Source: Orientallactaga sibirica
Taxonomy: Eukaryota; Chordata; Mammalia; Rodentia; Dipodidae
DNA: 64,000 nucleotides
Assembly (NCBI GenBank): GCA_036365145.1
Contig: JAEOAD010002183.1
Location: forward strand, 2,108,001 to 2,172,000
Direction: 5' to 3'
Positions 12,471 to 25,194 of this stretch are shown here, in pieces (within the stretch, counting starts at the first letter, position 1; every line of letters starts with the position of its first letter). The translations under genes and the position numbers were made by a program. The notes under the pieces are model-generated. The model was not told the DNA's origin, searched no databases, and was given only the letters and a program-made list of their open reading frames with translations.

Positions 12471-12760
12471 TTTTTCTTTTTTAACATATATAATATTGGC
12501 TAGCAAACAGGTAGATTTACATATGGCGTATTCATAATACCTTAAATTTCAGTTATCCCTCCTCTTACTTCTCCTCTCCTTCATCCCTTCCTCAGACCTC
12601 ATTTAGACCATTCCACCTCCAGGATTCTGCCCCTCTACATAGATATATAATATTCTTCCCCTCCCCTCTCCTACCTCCCTCATAGCCTCTTTCTAGTTTC
12701 CTGGCCTCTACTACTGACCCTTACTCCAACTCACAAACAAATCTAAACATTTTTGCTGTT

Positions 12761-12915
12761 TTGTTTTGTTTTGTTTTGTTTTGTTTTGTTTTGTTTTGTT
12801 TTGTTTTGTTTGAGGTAGCCCAGGCTGACATGAAACCTTGAACTCACAGCAATCCTCCTGCCTCTCTGCCTCCTGAGTGCTGGGATTAAAGGTGTGTGCC
12901 ACCATGCTCAGCTAC
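12761..12915 (-). mobile_element. B1 SINE, reverse, with (TTTTG)n tail
   Basis: A long (TTTTG)n run (12762-12810) is the tail. Reverse B1 follows, ending 'gggattaaaggtgtgtgccaccatgctcagc'. Confidence 0.9.
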
Positions 12916-13040
12916 AAGTCTAAACATTTGAAGCTAGGATTCACATATAAGAGAACATGTCATTTGACTTTCTGGGACTAGAACACCTCACTTAGTATAA
13001 TCCTTTCTAGATCCATCCATTTCCCAAGGCAGTATTCTTG

Positions 13041-15280
13041 AAGACTTTCTGTCCTTCCACATTCTGAATTCCCCTAACAAAGTCCCCTTCTCCTCTCAGT
13101 CCTTCCTATCCCACCAAAGATGCCACAGGACTGCTCCACAGTCAGCAGCCCCAGGGTAGCCTTCCTCCCCTTTTCCTAGCTAGGGCCAGGGGCCTTGCTG
13201 GCCTCCAAGAGGTAGAAAAAGGAGCCATGTCTCCAGACTGCCCATCCTGTCTGCCTCCTTCTCTGACTTCCACACTATCTTTGTCTTTCTCCTCTAATGC
13301 CTTTTTTGGAGGTGTACCTCCCACCCCTCCACTGAAGCTGTCATCAGTGGGCCAGAGCAGTGCCGTTCATCCTCACTGAACAGAATCTCTCTTTCCTTAA
13401 TTCGGTTTCCCATAACAACAGTTGAGGGGGTGGTTATCCCCATTGCAAGGAAAAGGAGAGAACCTCAACCAAGGCGAGCTCCAGAGAAACCGGGTGAACC
13501 TCCACTGACAGGTGCTGTGTGCTGAGCAGGCTGCCATCCATCAAACTACCCTGATTGTTCCTCCACTCTCAGGCTTTGTAGTCAGCCAAAATTCGATTTC
13601 TGTTAGTTTCCATGTAGCCTTCCTGAAGTACTTGCATGTGACACTCTCCCTGGTAACTTCTCCTATCAGTCCTCTGCAAGCAGAGACAAGAGCCACCACA
13701 AGTAAATGAGGGTCACTGCTGATTCATGCTACACAGCAGGGACAACAGATATTTCCACTGTGATATGAAGGGAGGAACACTCAGCAGCCCAAAGCACAAC
13801 ATGCCCAGTGACTAATTTTACAGACAAATTACCACTCTAGTTTTTTCTACTGTAACTTTTTATTAATGCTAGTGGCATCTTCTGTAGCTGATTCCATAGG
13901 CCACAAGTGAGTTTCAACCCACAGTTTGAAAAACATTGAACATCAGAGGAAATTGAAGCCCTTAACAGTAGGGCCGAGCAGCAGAGCTCTGGGGGTAGGA
14001 AAGCTGGAATCCTACTTTGCATCCTGGTGAGAATCTAAAGCCACATCTCAAAGCAGTCAGTCCGCGCTCCTGCACATATAAGAAAGAAACTGCGTGGTGG
14101 GGTACTCAGGTATATCAGCAGAACCTGTAGAGAAAGTAGGGGGCCTGTGGATCTGCCGCCCCTTTGACCCACAGAAACCCTGTGACCCGAAACAACTTGG
14201 TCAGAAGAAAGTCAAGAAGAGGCTGCTCCATCTTTTTGACTCAAGAGAGCTTGGCCTTTCACTAATCTTGGATTGAGAGAAGCAGTACTCATTTTAGCAG
14301 TAGGACAGAATTTGCTGTCATGGTAACAAGGAACACTCAATGGCTCTGCCCAATAGCGTTGACTTCTCTCACGCACACGTCTGGTACAGCCTGGTAGGGC
14401 TTTCCTCCAAGGCGTGACTCAGTGACCCACGTCCCACCCACTGCCACCACAAGAGAAGGTCATCTCAGCACAGAAGGAAGGGAAGCGTCCAGAAATGGTG
14501 CTGCACTGCCATTCATGACTAGGTCAGCCTAGTCACATGACCCAGCCAACCTGCAAGAAGCCTGGAAACCCCAAGGTGCACGTGGCTGGTGAATTGTTTC
14601 TGCTGTTCTCCACTCACTGTCTCCCCTGCATGCTGTGGGACTGTAAGGTCAGTTTTTTAGCCCGTCCTAGTCCTGGGTGCCTTCTAGAGTTTGTACCCCA
14701 GTACAGCTCTCAAATGATGGTAGCAGGCTTGCTGTGGGCCACTACTAGGTGATCATGTGATTGATCACCCAGGCCAGGACACTTTCAAGCATGAACCTGA
14801 GTATCATTAAGAACTAAAGCACACACGGACATATGGTCAGCCACGCTATGACACATGCACCGACCTAAGGGTATGCAGGTTGAACACAGATAAGCAGTCA
14901 CTCAAACCTAAGTGCTAGCCCTCCCTATCTGTGCTCTTGGCCATGACCCTGCTTTTGGAAAGGACGCCATCCTATGACAGAAGAGCAAGTTTCGTCTGTT
15001 TTTCACTGTTCCACCTAAGACAGACTAGTGCCAGGAATTCAGCAAATAGCTACAGAACACATGCAAACAAAGCACCAGCCCTTTGGTGAGTACATGGTGT
15101 TGGCAAGGCTCAAGCTGTAGAAGGCGGAATAGAATGACAAACAGCCCAGGGCCAGGAGTCCAGACCCTGGGTTCTTGCCTCATCTCAATGTGCACATGAG
15201 AACATCTGAAGATATTTTTCCCTTCTTGGGGTTGTTGCAGGAAGAAAATGATAGATGTATGCAGCATTGTTTTTAAAAAT
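13041..15280. other. Intergenic: nothing recognised
   Basis: This is unique-looking sequence with no exon, RNA gene or clear repeat. Short ORFs here (for example around 13142-13324 and 14537-14752) show no recognisable product. Confidence 0.35.
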
Positions 15281-15290
15281 GGTAACTGGG

Positions 15291-15515
15291 GGCTGGAGAG
15301 ATGGCTTAGTGGTTAAGGCATTTGGCTGCAAAGTCAAAGGACCCAGGTTCAATTCCCCAGGGCCCATGTAAGCCAGATGCACAAGGGGCACATGCATCAG
15401 GAGTTCATTTGCAGTGGCTGGAGGCCCTGGCACGCCCATTCTCTCTTTGTCTCTCTTCTCTCTATCTCTTTGTGCTTGCAAAGAAATAAATAAAAAAAAT
15501 TTAAAAAAAAAAACT
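15291..15515 (+). mobile_element. tRNA-derived SINE
   Basis: It has the full head ggctggagagatggcttag, 'cagatgcacaaggggcac', a TC-rich block and an A tail. The left flank 'gtaactggg' (15282-15290) is repeated after the tail near 15516-15524, which is a target-site duplication. Confidence 0.9.
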
Positions 15516-15519
15516 GTAA

Positions 15520-15810
15520 CTGGGCAGATAAGCACTTGTCTGCAAAAGCATGAGGGCCCTGAGTTTAATTGGTCACATGTGCCTTTAATTCTAGTCCTGT
15601 TGGGGGGGAGGGAGTAGAGACCACCAGCGAATCACTGGAGCTCACTAGCCGGCCAGTGTAACCAAAACGCTGCAGCTACGGAGTCTCCCATTAGAGACTC
15701 CCTATCAAGGAGCCATGCAGATGAACAATAAAAACCCCTCGGTGTTCTCTGCTGGCCTCCGCACATGTACATACACCATACACACACACCATAAAACACA
15801 TACTATACAC
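15520..15810 (+). mobile_element. B4/RSINE-like SINE with (CA)-rich end
   Basis: An ID-like beginning 'gggcagataagcacttgtctgc' leads into a longer body and ends in ACACAC-rich sequence. It is directly adjacent to the SINE on its left. Confidence 0.5.
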
Positions 15811-16470
15811 AAGCACTCAACAAAATCCGTGCTGTCTAAGTTATGTATGTACTTATTTGTATGTAATTGCATGTGTAATCATTGTGGGCAATACTATAAT
15901 GATCTTATAATAATTGCTACTCGGGATAGTCTCTGTGGGCTACAGAGGAAAATCTGCTTCTTGTTCAAGATCCTGCCCAATCTTAGAACAAGCTCTCAGA
16001 AGCTAGAATGGCCAAAAGGGAACATCTAAAAACAAGTTTAAGTGTGCACACTATTGCCAGGGCCATCGTGCATTATTCCTGTTAGCATCAGTAATTTCTG
16101 AAGATGGAACTTAGGCAAGTTTAGAAAATTGCTAAGGGCTATAGAAGACCAAGGGTGCCTAAGACGCTGCCCAGCTCCTAGCTTCATTCTGACTAGATGT
16201 TGCTGTCAAACTTCCCAATGTGTTACAGCCGAGGGGAACATAATATATGCAGCTGACTCCCACTACAGTGGTGATTGAAAACAGATAGGAAAGGGAAAGA
16301 GAGAGGGAAGAATAGATGAAGCAATGGAGAAGAAGGAAGGAAGGAAAAGAGAAGAAAAAAAGGAGCTGGAGATCAGAGGTCCTGGGGATCAAATGCACAC
16401 CACAGGGACCATACTGTGTTGTGTGTAGTGGAATATGCTAAGAGGACAGATCTTGAATTTATTTGAGATC

Positions 16471-16666
16471 TTCATTTATTTGAGAGAGACAGACAGACAG
16501 TATTTGAGAGAGTAGGTGTGCCAAGGCTTCCTGCCTCTGCAAACAAACTCAAAATGCATGTGCCCCCTTGTACATCTGGCTTTACATGGGTACCAGGGAT
16601 TCGAACCCAGGCCATCAGGATTTGCAAGTAAGCACCTTTAACCACTAAGCCATCTCTCCAGCCCCC
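16471..16666 (-). mobile_element. tRNA-derived SINE, reverse
   Basis: The reverse complement begins at 16666 with the standard head, read here as 'taagccatctctccagcccc'. The T/GA-rich tail is at 16471-16515. Confidence 0.9.
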
Positions 16667-16674
16667 TATTTATA

Positions 16675-16787
16675 TTTATTTTTTTGAGATAGGGTCTCTA
16701 TATAACCTGGATGGCCTTGAACTTGTAACAGTCCTGCCTATACCTCCTGAGTGCTAGGATTACAGGCATGTGCTGCTGTGCCTGGTT
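16675..16787 (-). mobile_element. B1 SINE, reverse
   Basis: 'tttttttgagatagggtctc' leads to 'gctaggattacaggcatgtgc' and 'tgcctggtt'. It abuts the reverse tRNA-SINE. Confidence 0.8.
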
Positions 16788-17588
16788 TAGCTAGTAATAT
16801 TTTAATGAACCATTTCTAACCCAGATGAGTTAGAGATGTCGGGAAACAGAGGAGAGTAGAATAAAGGTATCTTTCTGGTGGCAGGACATGAATAGGGCTA
16901 TCAGAGAGTAAGACTCATCATACATAGCAAAGGGCTGTCACTCTCTGTCAACAGTGACATCTCTGGAGCTCCCCAAGCAAACAGTTCAGTGACTTCCCAG
17001 AGTCCAAGTCCCAGGTTCCTAAGGGCTCCAGGAGCATAGTGACGCCTATAGGACTTATCTGGTGTTCTGAATTCTGGCCCCTCCCTCCACAATGGTACTG
17101 ACTACACAATCCAGCGTCTCTCCTGGGGAAGTGAAGATGGTGCCAGAGCACATGGCAGTTTCAACATAAGAACAACCCAGAATGTATCCCTGAATGTGTC
17201 AGACGTACATCTACAAGACTGGCATTTGCCCTTTCTTCAAGAAGCTTACTGGGGAAAATAAAAAGGAGAGTCTATGCTACCCAGGCCCTTCACAGGGAAC
17301 CACAGGGGGCTTCTACCAGAGAGAAAGCACTGCATTTGGTTCTGGGCCGCTGGGGCTCCTGTCCATGTGTTCTATTTTCCAGCAAATGCAAGAAATAGTG
17401 CTCCTGTGAGTTCGAGCTCTTCACTACCAGTGTCACAAAACCTGCATGTTAGCTATGCAGGTGTCACATTAGCCCACTGCCCTAAGAGGGCTGGGGTCTG
17501 CCCATTGGAAAGACATGGATCCCCAGTAAAACAAGTCCTCATCCTCCTCAGAGGTCACTCCTCCTCTTCTAGCATCATGTTTTAAGAT

Positions 17589-17591
<3 letters not shown>

Positions 17592-17641
<50 letters not shown>
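17592..17641 (+). repeat. (TG)n microsatellite
   Basis: A perfect TG run of about 25 units. ORFs of repeated C-V residues across it are artefacts. Confidence 0.98.
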
Positions 17642-17642
<1 letters not shown>

Positions 17643-17859
17643 GGAAAAGGCTCCTGCTACTTTCCAACCTAGACTCTTCCCTGGCAGTCAGAGGAAAGTC
17701 ACTGATGTAATCACCCAGCTTGGGCTGTGCCGCCAGTTGTCATGCACAGGACGTGGCCTTCCCCTGATAGCTAGACCAAGCAACGACAAAATAGTTTGCA
17801 CATCTTCACAGCAAAAAGGCCACCCTTGGCAGCATTTTCCTAGAAAGACTAGGCGCTGC

Positions 17860-17940
17860 TTCCTTCCTTCCTTCCTTCCTTCCTTCCTTCCTTCCTTCCT
17901 TCTTTCTTTCCTTCCTTTCTTTCTTTTCTTTCTTTCCTTT

Positions 17941-18009
<69 letters not shown>
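17860..18009 (+). repeat. Compound microsatellite: (TTCC)n, (TTTC)n, (TC)n, (TG)n
   Basis: There are four successive blocks: TTCC units from about 17860, a TTTC/TTCC mix to ~17940, TC units to ~17977 and TG units to ~18008. All but the last is pyrimidine-only apart from one G near 17941. Confidence 0.97.
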
Positions 18010-18010
<1 letters not shown>

Positions 18011-18392
18011 TCTGCCATTGCTACTCTATAGCCATCAAAACTACTTATTCTTGGCTTTGAAACGCAGGTTTCTTGCATAACACCAGCACTTCCTCAAGCT
18101 TCATCAACCCTGCATCTGGCAGCCCAAGGCATCCTTGGGCTGGTCAGCACCCTCTTCCCAGAGGCAGCCTGGGTGGCCAGTGCTCTCTCTCAACACAAAA
18201 GTCTGGAACCCTTTATTCCTCACCACTTGCTGATGACTTCCCACAGCCGTGAGGGTAAGGGACAAATACAGATAGTGGTTATTGCTTTTCTTGGTGCAAA
18301 GATGTGTCAGAAGTACAATTAGACTGCTGCCATCCACAGGGGTCAGAAACAGTGCTTAGGACAGGAGTGGACTGGGGCTTGTAAGTACAGTC

Positions 18393-18590
18393 TTTATTTA
18401 TTTATTTATTTATTTATTCATTTATTTATTTATTTATTTTGGTTTTTGGTTTTTTGAGGTAAGGTCTTGCTCTAACCCAAGATTACCTGGAATTCACTAT
18501 GTAGTCTCCAGCTGGCCTCAAATTCACAGCGATCCTCCTACCTCTGCCTCCTGTCCTAGGATTAAAGGCATCGGCCACCATGCCTGGTTC
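18393..18590 (-). mobile_element. B1 SINE, reverse, with (TTTA)n tail
   Basis: The (TTTA)n run at 18393-18439 is the tail. Reverse B1 runs to 'ggccaccatgcctggttc'. Confidence 0.85.
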
Positions 18591-18599
18591 ATTGTGGTC

Positions 18600-20370
18600 T
18601 TTTTAATGAGCCCTCCAACTGCCCTCTTGTCAATCTTCATCTAGACACCAAATAAAACATGGGGTTTTAAATATTAACCAAAAAAGTCCCTGATGATGGC
18701 TGAAATTGTACATCAAGCCAAATGGTATGTCTTTAAACTTGGCTTGGCCTAGAGCTCCTGGCTAGGTTCAGAGGGAGCTGTATTAGGGAATCCTTGCAGG
18801 GTCTGAAATGACAAGGACCCATCCAGGGTCATATGGTTAATCTCACATCTTGTGGAAGAAGCTCCCTTTCTGCTAAGGATGGGCCAAAGCCCAGGTGATG
18901 TGGGGGGGCACACTGGACTTGGAAACCTGGCGTGGGAGAGCTGAGCTACAAGACAGCACCTTCAGCAGGATGTCTACACCCCCAGCACGCCATGCCTGTT
19001 TCCAAGCAGATTCTCTAAGCTCAGTGTGTAGGCGACTACCAGGAACCAAGACATTATATTCCTTTCTACAATGAAGGCCACAGTATTTAAGTTTGAAAGG
19101 ATAATGGAAGAAGGCAGGTGAGTAGAGAGAGCTTTACAAGAGAATCATCATCAGACATGGGATCTGTTCCCAGCGCCTGCTTTTGTTAAATTGTGGAGGC
19201 TTCAAGAACAAAGTCCTTTTTCTCTACCTCCTACCTCCCCATTCCCTTCCTCCCTTTCTCCCTCCCTCCTTCCCTCCTGCCAAGTCTGCTCCTTTCTGTG
19301 TGTGTCTGCCTCAATGATAAGAACCGTGATAGCCGGTCTTGTGTACCAGGAACTCTTCCCAGCACATTAGATCACATAACCTCCAAAACTTGATGGGGAA
19401 GGTTTTCTTCGCTTCTCTGCATCACATAGGCCGTCTCTCACTGTTTCTGTCTCTAAGTCACATGTGCATGCATACAAATACAGTGGCACTTCTCTCACAC
19501 ACTCACATTCTGCATTTCGCTCTGTATTTCTGTCACACACAGAAGCACGGGCAATCTACTCCCTAGCAGTAAGTAGAGCCTCTCCTCTGGAGGAGCTGCT
19601 TCAGTACAGAGCACCCTCCGTGATGCTCCTGCAAAGTCACCACATCTTTGGAGCCCCCTGTGGGACTCTGTCCTGAGCTGGTGAACATTCACAGCAAGGA
19701 AGTGTGCTTTGCAGGCTGTCCACTGGGCAGGACCCCAAGGCTGAGGCTAGATCTCAGCAAGAGTCTGCCCTCTCCTGCTCTGCCCAGAGGGACAGAGACA
19801 AAAGGAGAAGCAAAAGAAGACATTGTCCTGTCCCAGTAGCTGGACTTGGTGACAGCAGAGCCTGGATTCTGTCCTGGCCAGGCCACTTCTGACCCTGGGA
19901 TGTCTGGCAGGCTCTCAGTGGGTTTCTGTTTCTCTCACAGGGAGATAAATTAGGTCTATTTTTTTTTTTAATTTCAGGACAGAACTGTCTTTTCCAACAA
20001 AATCAGAGCCACACATTGTGTAAAAATCCATGACAGCAGGGGACGAGGGAATAGATTCTTTTGCCCTCTCCTCCTCAACCCTTTCCAGATTTGCTCAGCT
20101 AATAAGCCCAGTGTAGATCCTACACTGGTCCTTATATAGCATCAAGAGAGTCACAGGTTAGTCACAGGCTCCCTGCAGGCCAGGCAAGGTAGCAGAGAGG
20201 AGAGAAAGACATGCCAGCAAATCAGTGCCAGATCTTGCCAGGTGTCATGATTATTAGGGACCATGAGCCAAGCACAGTGGACAAAGAAAAGGACCTCAAA
20301 TGTCTCATCTGCTTCTGGCTGTGGACGCTGAGTACTGAACGAAGGAGCCAAGGAGACACTTCTACAGCCG
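18600..20370. other. Intergenic: nothing recognised
   Basis: The sequence is unique-looking. A C/T-rich stretch lies at 19225-19285. No exon or RNA gene is supported. Confidence 0.35.
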
Positions 20371-20374
20371 CTTT

Positions 20375-20810
20375 CCTAGCAGGATTAGCCACAATAGTCA
20401 AGGCAGGGGAGCAACTCAATCCACCAGTCAGCAGCAGATGAATACTCTACAAAACACAGTATATTCATACAGTGGAACATTCAGCCTTAGGCAGGAAGTT
20501 CTGGAACACTGAACAACACAGATGAGCCTGAAAGATATTTGCTAAGTGAGACAAGACTGCCTCAATGAGTATAGAGTTCATAGAGATAGAAAGATAGAGG
20601 GATGGTAACCACAGGCTGGAAGGAGACGCTGGGCAGTTGTTTAACAGGGGAGAATTTCGGTTTGAGATTATGAAAACATTCAGGAAACAGATCTTGATGA
20701 TGGTTTCACAACAATGTGAACATACTTATTGGCACAGAACTGTCTATTTAAGCAAGATTAAGGTGGAAATCTTTGTTATCTATAGTTTACCACAATTGAA
20801 AATAATAATT
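20375..20810 (+). mobile_element. Ancient L1 (L1M-type) 3' UTR fragment
   Basis: It holds the order typical of old mammalian L1 3' ends: 'tggaacattcagcctta', 'tgctaagtgagacaag', 'tcatagagatagaaagat', 'ggtttcacaacaatgtgaa' and 'taccacaattgaaaa'. Confidence 0.7.
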
Positions 20811-20884
20811 CTAAGTGCAGGGTCTTGGGTTGAATCACTCTCTGTAAACTAACAAAAATAATAATCACAATAATAATTATTGTT

Positions 20885-20968
20885 ATTTTGCTGTTAGTAC
20901 TAGGGATCAGACCCAGGGCCTTACACTTGCTAAGCAAATGCCCTACTGCTAAGCTATATCCCCAGAAC
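20885..20968 (-). mobile_element. ID-like (tRNA-Ala-derived) SINE, reverse
   Basis: 'actagggatcagacccaggg' through 'gctaagctatatccccag' is the reverse of an ID head with box A and B. Confidence 0.75.
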
Positions 20969-20969
20969 T

Positions 20970-23695
20970 AATCTTTAAAAGCCATTGAGTCTATATGTCA
21001 AAAAGAGTGGCCAAAGTTTGGCATGGGATAAGGGAAGAACAATGGTGCTGCACAGACCGCTATAGTTCAGGCTCTGCCTGCCTCTTCCTCTGGGCATGAG
21101 AGGTCTGTTCACCATCGTGGGCTCTTCACATATCCTTTCTCCCATCAGATGTGCTCTTCCTTTCCAATCCACTCTGCTCTTTCCTGAAATGTCACCTCCT
21201 CCAGGAGCCTTCACTGGCACCACTCCCAACAGGAATGCTCCCGATGCCCACACACATGTGCGCACGCTGCCTGGCACACACCTTTGTGATTCGTGTCTGC
21301 ACAGCACTTAACCACTGCCCTGCTTCCCCTGCTGGAACACGGAAGTGAGGACAGAGTCTCTGTCTGGTCCATTCCTTCACTCATGCTGAATATGCCAAGT
21401 CTGGTAAACTGGTACTGCGTGGGTGAACTGTACAGCCGCCAAGACTCCCTTTGGAATTTGAGATCAAAGCCCCATCTGGCCACACATCCACCTACCTGAA
21501 TTTGTCTTTTTCCACATTTCTGTCTCAAGAATCTTGCAGGTAAGTGATACCTGGTTAAAGATAGAGTTCATGGAATTGATTCAAAATGGCAGCGAAGAAA
21601 AATATCTACGACCATTTTCTCCTTTCTGAAAGTCTTAGGGTGTGACTCTGAGGAGAATGACAAGTTTCAGGTCAAAAGGGGGGACTGGACTTTAGACAAC
21701 ATATAACTTGGTTTTGAAAACAATTGTACAGTTTTACAGTGGATGGTTGACTGGGAGTGAATTAGAACTGCTGAGGGACTAGCAAGTTACAAATGGAGCT
21801 CGTAGCCCTGGCAACACAGGCAGGCCCATGTGACCTGGCACTTGGTCAAGCACTGCACATCCCCAGACTGGCAATGTTTCTGCTAAGAAGTAGCTGCGGG
21901 TGGCAGCAGGGCACAGAGAGGAAGGTGAGGATCCTTTGACAAGTACCGTGATGAGCAGTCCTCTTCAGACTTGCATGGGAGCCTCTGGGCAAGGCCTACC
22001 ATTCTCAGACAGGAACTGTGGTGTACCTGAAGCTTAAGTCATTCACACGCAGCCATAGGCTTATGACAACTAATCCCCTGACTCTTAACTTAGGCTAAAC
22101 CTCTAAAAACAAACAAACAAAAACATTTTTTTGAGTAAGAATTCTATGGAACCTTAAACTAGAATAGCAATCACATCTGATTTTTTAAGGCAGTAAAGCC
22201 AGTTTCCACTAAATGCATCACCATCATGACATGATTATACCCACTCTTTGGGTCTTAGCTTTCTAATGCTGGAATGACATGTCTCCAAAATGGAGAGCGT
22301 GGTAAATGAAGAGGCCAATGCCTTTTAAGTTATGGGAGAAACTGGCCTGTGGGTGATAAAATCAATATCAAAATGAGACGTTAATTTGAAAATTGAAATG
22401 GAGCAGAGTTAATAACACATTGTGTCACACATAGTAAAGGTTAACACTGCTTCATGAAGCTTCTCAAAACACATACATGCATACATATGCACAGATGCAC
22501 ACACTTATAAACGCATGCATGCCACATTGCAATATGAACTATGTGCCATACTGTAAGTCCTAGTTAAAAAAAATCAGAACTTTTTCTCCTAGTCATTTTC
22601 CATATAGAATTTAGTATCCTATGTTCAACCAATGTCTCATCATTCCTTAATTCCTGAATTTATTAAGTGCCCACGGTGGCACTGGTGGTCCTAGGCAATA
22701 ATGCTGAACAGAAGCCTGTGTTCAGTCGGAACCAGGCAGCAACCAGCTGGCAGTCTGAGAAAGGTATGGAGAGCTCAGTAAAGCCAGGGACAGGGAAATC
22801 AAGGAGACAAAATAGCCCCTGGGCCCAAAGGGCAGGACAAGGTTGGAGAGAGACATGGGAAGTCTCGGAAGCCACCTTTGTGGAGAACTCGCTGTCAGAG
22901 AGGACCACCGCCTTCAGTCCGGTAGGCAGCCAGCTATCAGAAACACCCAGGAAAGCAGCTGGAGAGACAAATGGCTCAGCTCCCATCTCTTGCCCATGAA
23001 CCATACTGGCCAAGTTCCAGCAGAAGCAGAGAGCTCAGGGGGCGAGTAATGCAGTCAGTCCACATGGGACTAGTGGGGACAGATATGGGTGGCAGATGGA
23101 TCATAAATTCCAATGAAATCTCTGCCTTCCAGAAACTTCTGTTGGAGGGAAGAAAAGGTTGCCTTCTCCAACCTTGTCTTACTGTTCATGCCTGGAGGCT
23201 GCTCTGTCTCCTTAAGTTTCCACATAATCAATAAAGCACAGCAACACAACTTATATTGGAAGAGAGAAATTCATAGAAACTTCTGGAAGAACCTGAGAAG
23301 CACTGAATTCTTGAGGAAAGCCAGGGAGGGTTCGAGAAGGCCTGTAGTGAGAGACAATTGCTCTGCCCAGCAACCTTCCCTATGGGGAGCTGCCTCCCTG
23401 GTTCCTGTCCTCCACAGAGCCCTAGTAGAGTCCCAAAGCAGAGCCCTTTCCTCCCTGCAAGGTATGCATTTGTATGTGCCCTGTTGCCTGGCCCCAGGGC
23501 CCAGAGTCTTCCCTGGGGATCTTCCACTAGTGACAAAATCCGTTTTTCCCTCAGAGTGCAAGATACTGTGAGGACGCAAAGTCGAAATGCATGGCCTCCA
23601 TCTCCCCACTCCCAGGAGTCAGTGGAAAAAGCAAAGGAAAGAGCAGAGGATCTTTTACTGGGTGCGCTCTCCGTTTAGGCTCCCTTGCATTTTCG
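20970..23695. other. Intergenic: nothing recognised
   Basis: Unique-looking sequence with a short ACAC/CATA-rich patch near 22470-22510. Overlapping ORFs of 100-150 residues around 22660-23680 on both strands show no family features and no codon pattern I can defend. Confidence 0.35.
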
Positions 23696-23699
23696 GCCT

Positions 23700-24070
23700 T
23701 GTGTTAGTTTTCTGTTACTAGAACAAAAATACCTGAGATGACCAGCTTGCCGAGAGAAGAGGCCTGTTTTGGTTCACAGTTTTGGAACTGTTAGTGCATG
23801 ACTGACTGGCCCCACTGCTTTGGGCCTGAGATGAGGCAACTCATCATGGTGGGAGAATGCAGAAAACAAATAAACAAACAAAGACCCCCACTCACATCAT
23901 GGTCAGGAGGCCAAAGAGAAAAAGTGGGAAGGACTAGGACCTAAAATCCCTTTCAAGGACATGTCCCCACTGACCTAAAGACCACCAGTGGTCCCCATCT
24001 CATAGCACCACTATGGTGACCACACCTCTACATGGGCCTTTGAGAGGTAGTCAATGTCCAAACTATAGCA
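23700..24070 (+). mobile_element. LTR-like old interspersed repeat, family uncertain
   Basis: It opens 'tgtgttagttttctgttac' and closes 'ccaaactatagca'. Inner landmarks include 'ggttcacagttttgg', 'ggccccactgctttgggcc' and 'catcatggtgggag'. I recognise the layout as a common rodent repeat but cannot name the family. The TG...CA ends fit an LTR. Confidence 0.5.
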
Positions 24071-24605
24071 AGCCAATACCATATTTGTGCTAATATATTC
24101 TCCTTCCACATAAGTGACTTTGAGCTGAGTCTCTGTCCTACTTTACCCTGCAGAAGAAAATGTAGATACAAAAGAGGAAAGATGAGAAAACACTTGGCAT
24201 GCTGAGGGACCTAATGAGTACTTGACCTGGCCAGAATGCTTGTGAAACATGAGGAGGCTGCAATGGTGGACACAGGGCAGATCATGGAAGTATTGTACAA
24301 CTGTTTATTAAGAGTTCTAACAAGGAGTTTCAAATGTGCACTTCAGAGAGCTGAGTGGGAAAGGGGTGGTGGGGAACGGTCCTGGAGAAAAGGCTAGGAC
24401 ATAAGACTGGGGGACAACACAGTGAGCACATGGACTCAGCTGGGGACAGCAGAGAACACAAAGCAATACCCAGGTCTAAGAAACATTGACTGAAATAAGA
24501 ATCTAGAATGACTAGCAAGATTTGGTTTGGGTGACACGGTTGAATGGGACACCATATGGCTTGAGGGTCTCCTCCCCTCCCCATCCACCCTCCCTTAAAA
24601 GTATT

Positions 24606-24784
24606 CGGGGCCTGGAGGGATTGCTGAGTATTTAAAGGTGCTTGCTTGTGCCGGGCGTGGTGGTGCACACCTTTAATCCCAGCACTTGGGAGGCAGAGGT
24701 ATGAGGATCACCATGAGTTCAAGGCCACCCTGAGATGACATAGTGAATTCCAGGTCAGCCTGAACTAAAGTGAGACCCTACCTC

Positions 24785-24815
<31 letters not shown>

Positions 24816-24964
24816 AAGAAAGAAAAAAGGTGCTTGCTTGCAAAGCCTGATGGCCTGGGTTCCATTCCCCAGTATCGACATAAAGCCAGATGCACTAAAG
24901 TGACCCATGTGTCCAAAGTTCATTTGTGACAGCAGGAATCCCTGGCTCACCAATAGTCCCCTGC

Positions 24965-25000
<36 letters not shown>

Positions 25001-25015
25001 AATAGTTTTAAAGTA
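24606..25015 (+). mobile_element. tRNA-derived SINE split by a B1 insertion
   Basis: The head (24606-24650) and the remainder (24830-25015, ending in an AAAT tail) belong to one SINE. A B1 at 24651-24828 interrupts it. The host sequence aaaggtgcttgcttg is present on both sides of the B1. Confidence 0.9.
24651..24828 (+). mobile_element. B1 SINE nested in a tRNA-SINE
   Basis: It starts gccgggcgtggtggtgc and ends in a long A run (24786-24813) with GAAA units. It is flanked by a ~15-bp target-site duplication. Confidence 0.95.
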
Positions 25016-25194
25016 TTCTAAATAACTCCGTCTCCTGTGTAAGAAGACATGGGATTTATTTGGAGTTCAGCCAGTGGGGATGGGGAGAAGGTTAGGGGAA
25101 GGCACTGTCATACACTTTTATGAACATAGCCTGTAGGGTGTAATTATTTCCTTACTAGTTATTTTACAGCAATGACTCATGCAATTTAGTCATG

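Larger units (their letters stand above)
11225..13040 (-). mobile_element. L1 3' end of a jerboa-type family, antisense, with nested SINEs
   Basis: A T-run near 11221-11230 marks the 3' end. Sequence such as 'ttttattgacaactcccata', 'gtgagagtagcatta' and 'tggcctggctggccacc' matches an L1 3' region I associate with jerboa genomes. A reverse tRNA-SINE (12300-12470) and a reverse B1 (12761-12915) interrupt it. The part near 12950-13040 resembles the usual antisense ORF2/3' junction. No intact ORF is present. Confidence 0.65.

Noticed and set aside
17596..18060. 154-residue ORF with Cys-Val and Ser-Leu runs
   Set aside because: It is a translation of TG, TTCC and TC microsatellites.
22663..23678. 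Cluster of 100-150 residue ORFs on both strands
   Set aside because: Mutually overlapping frames with no family signature, conserved start context or splice sites.
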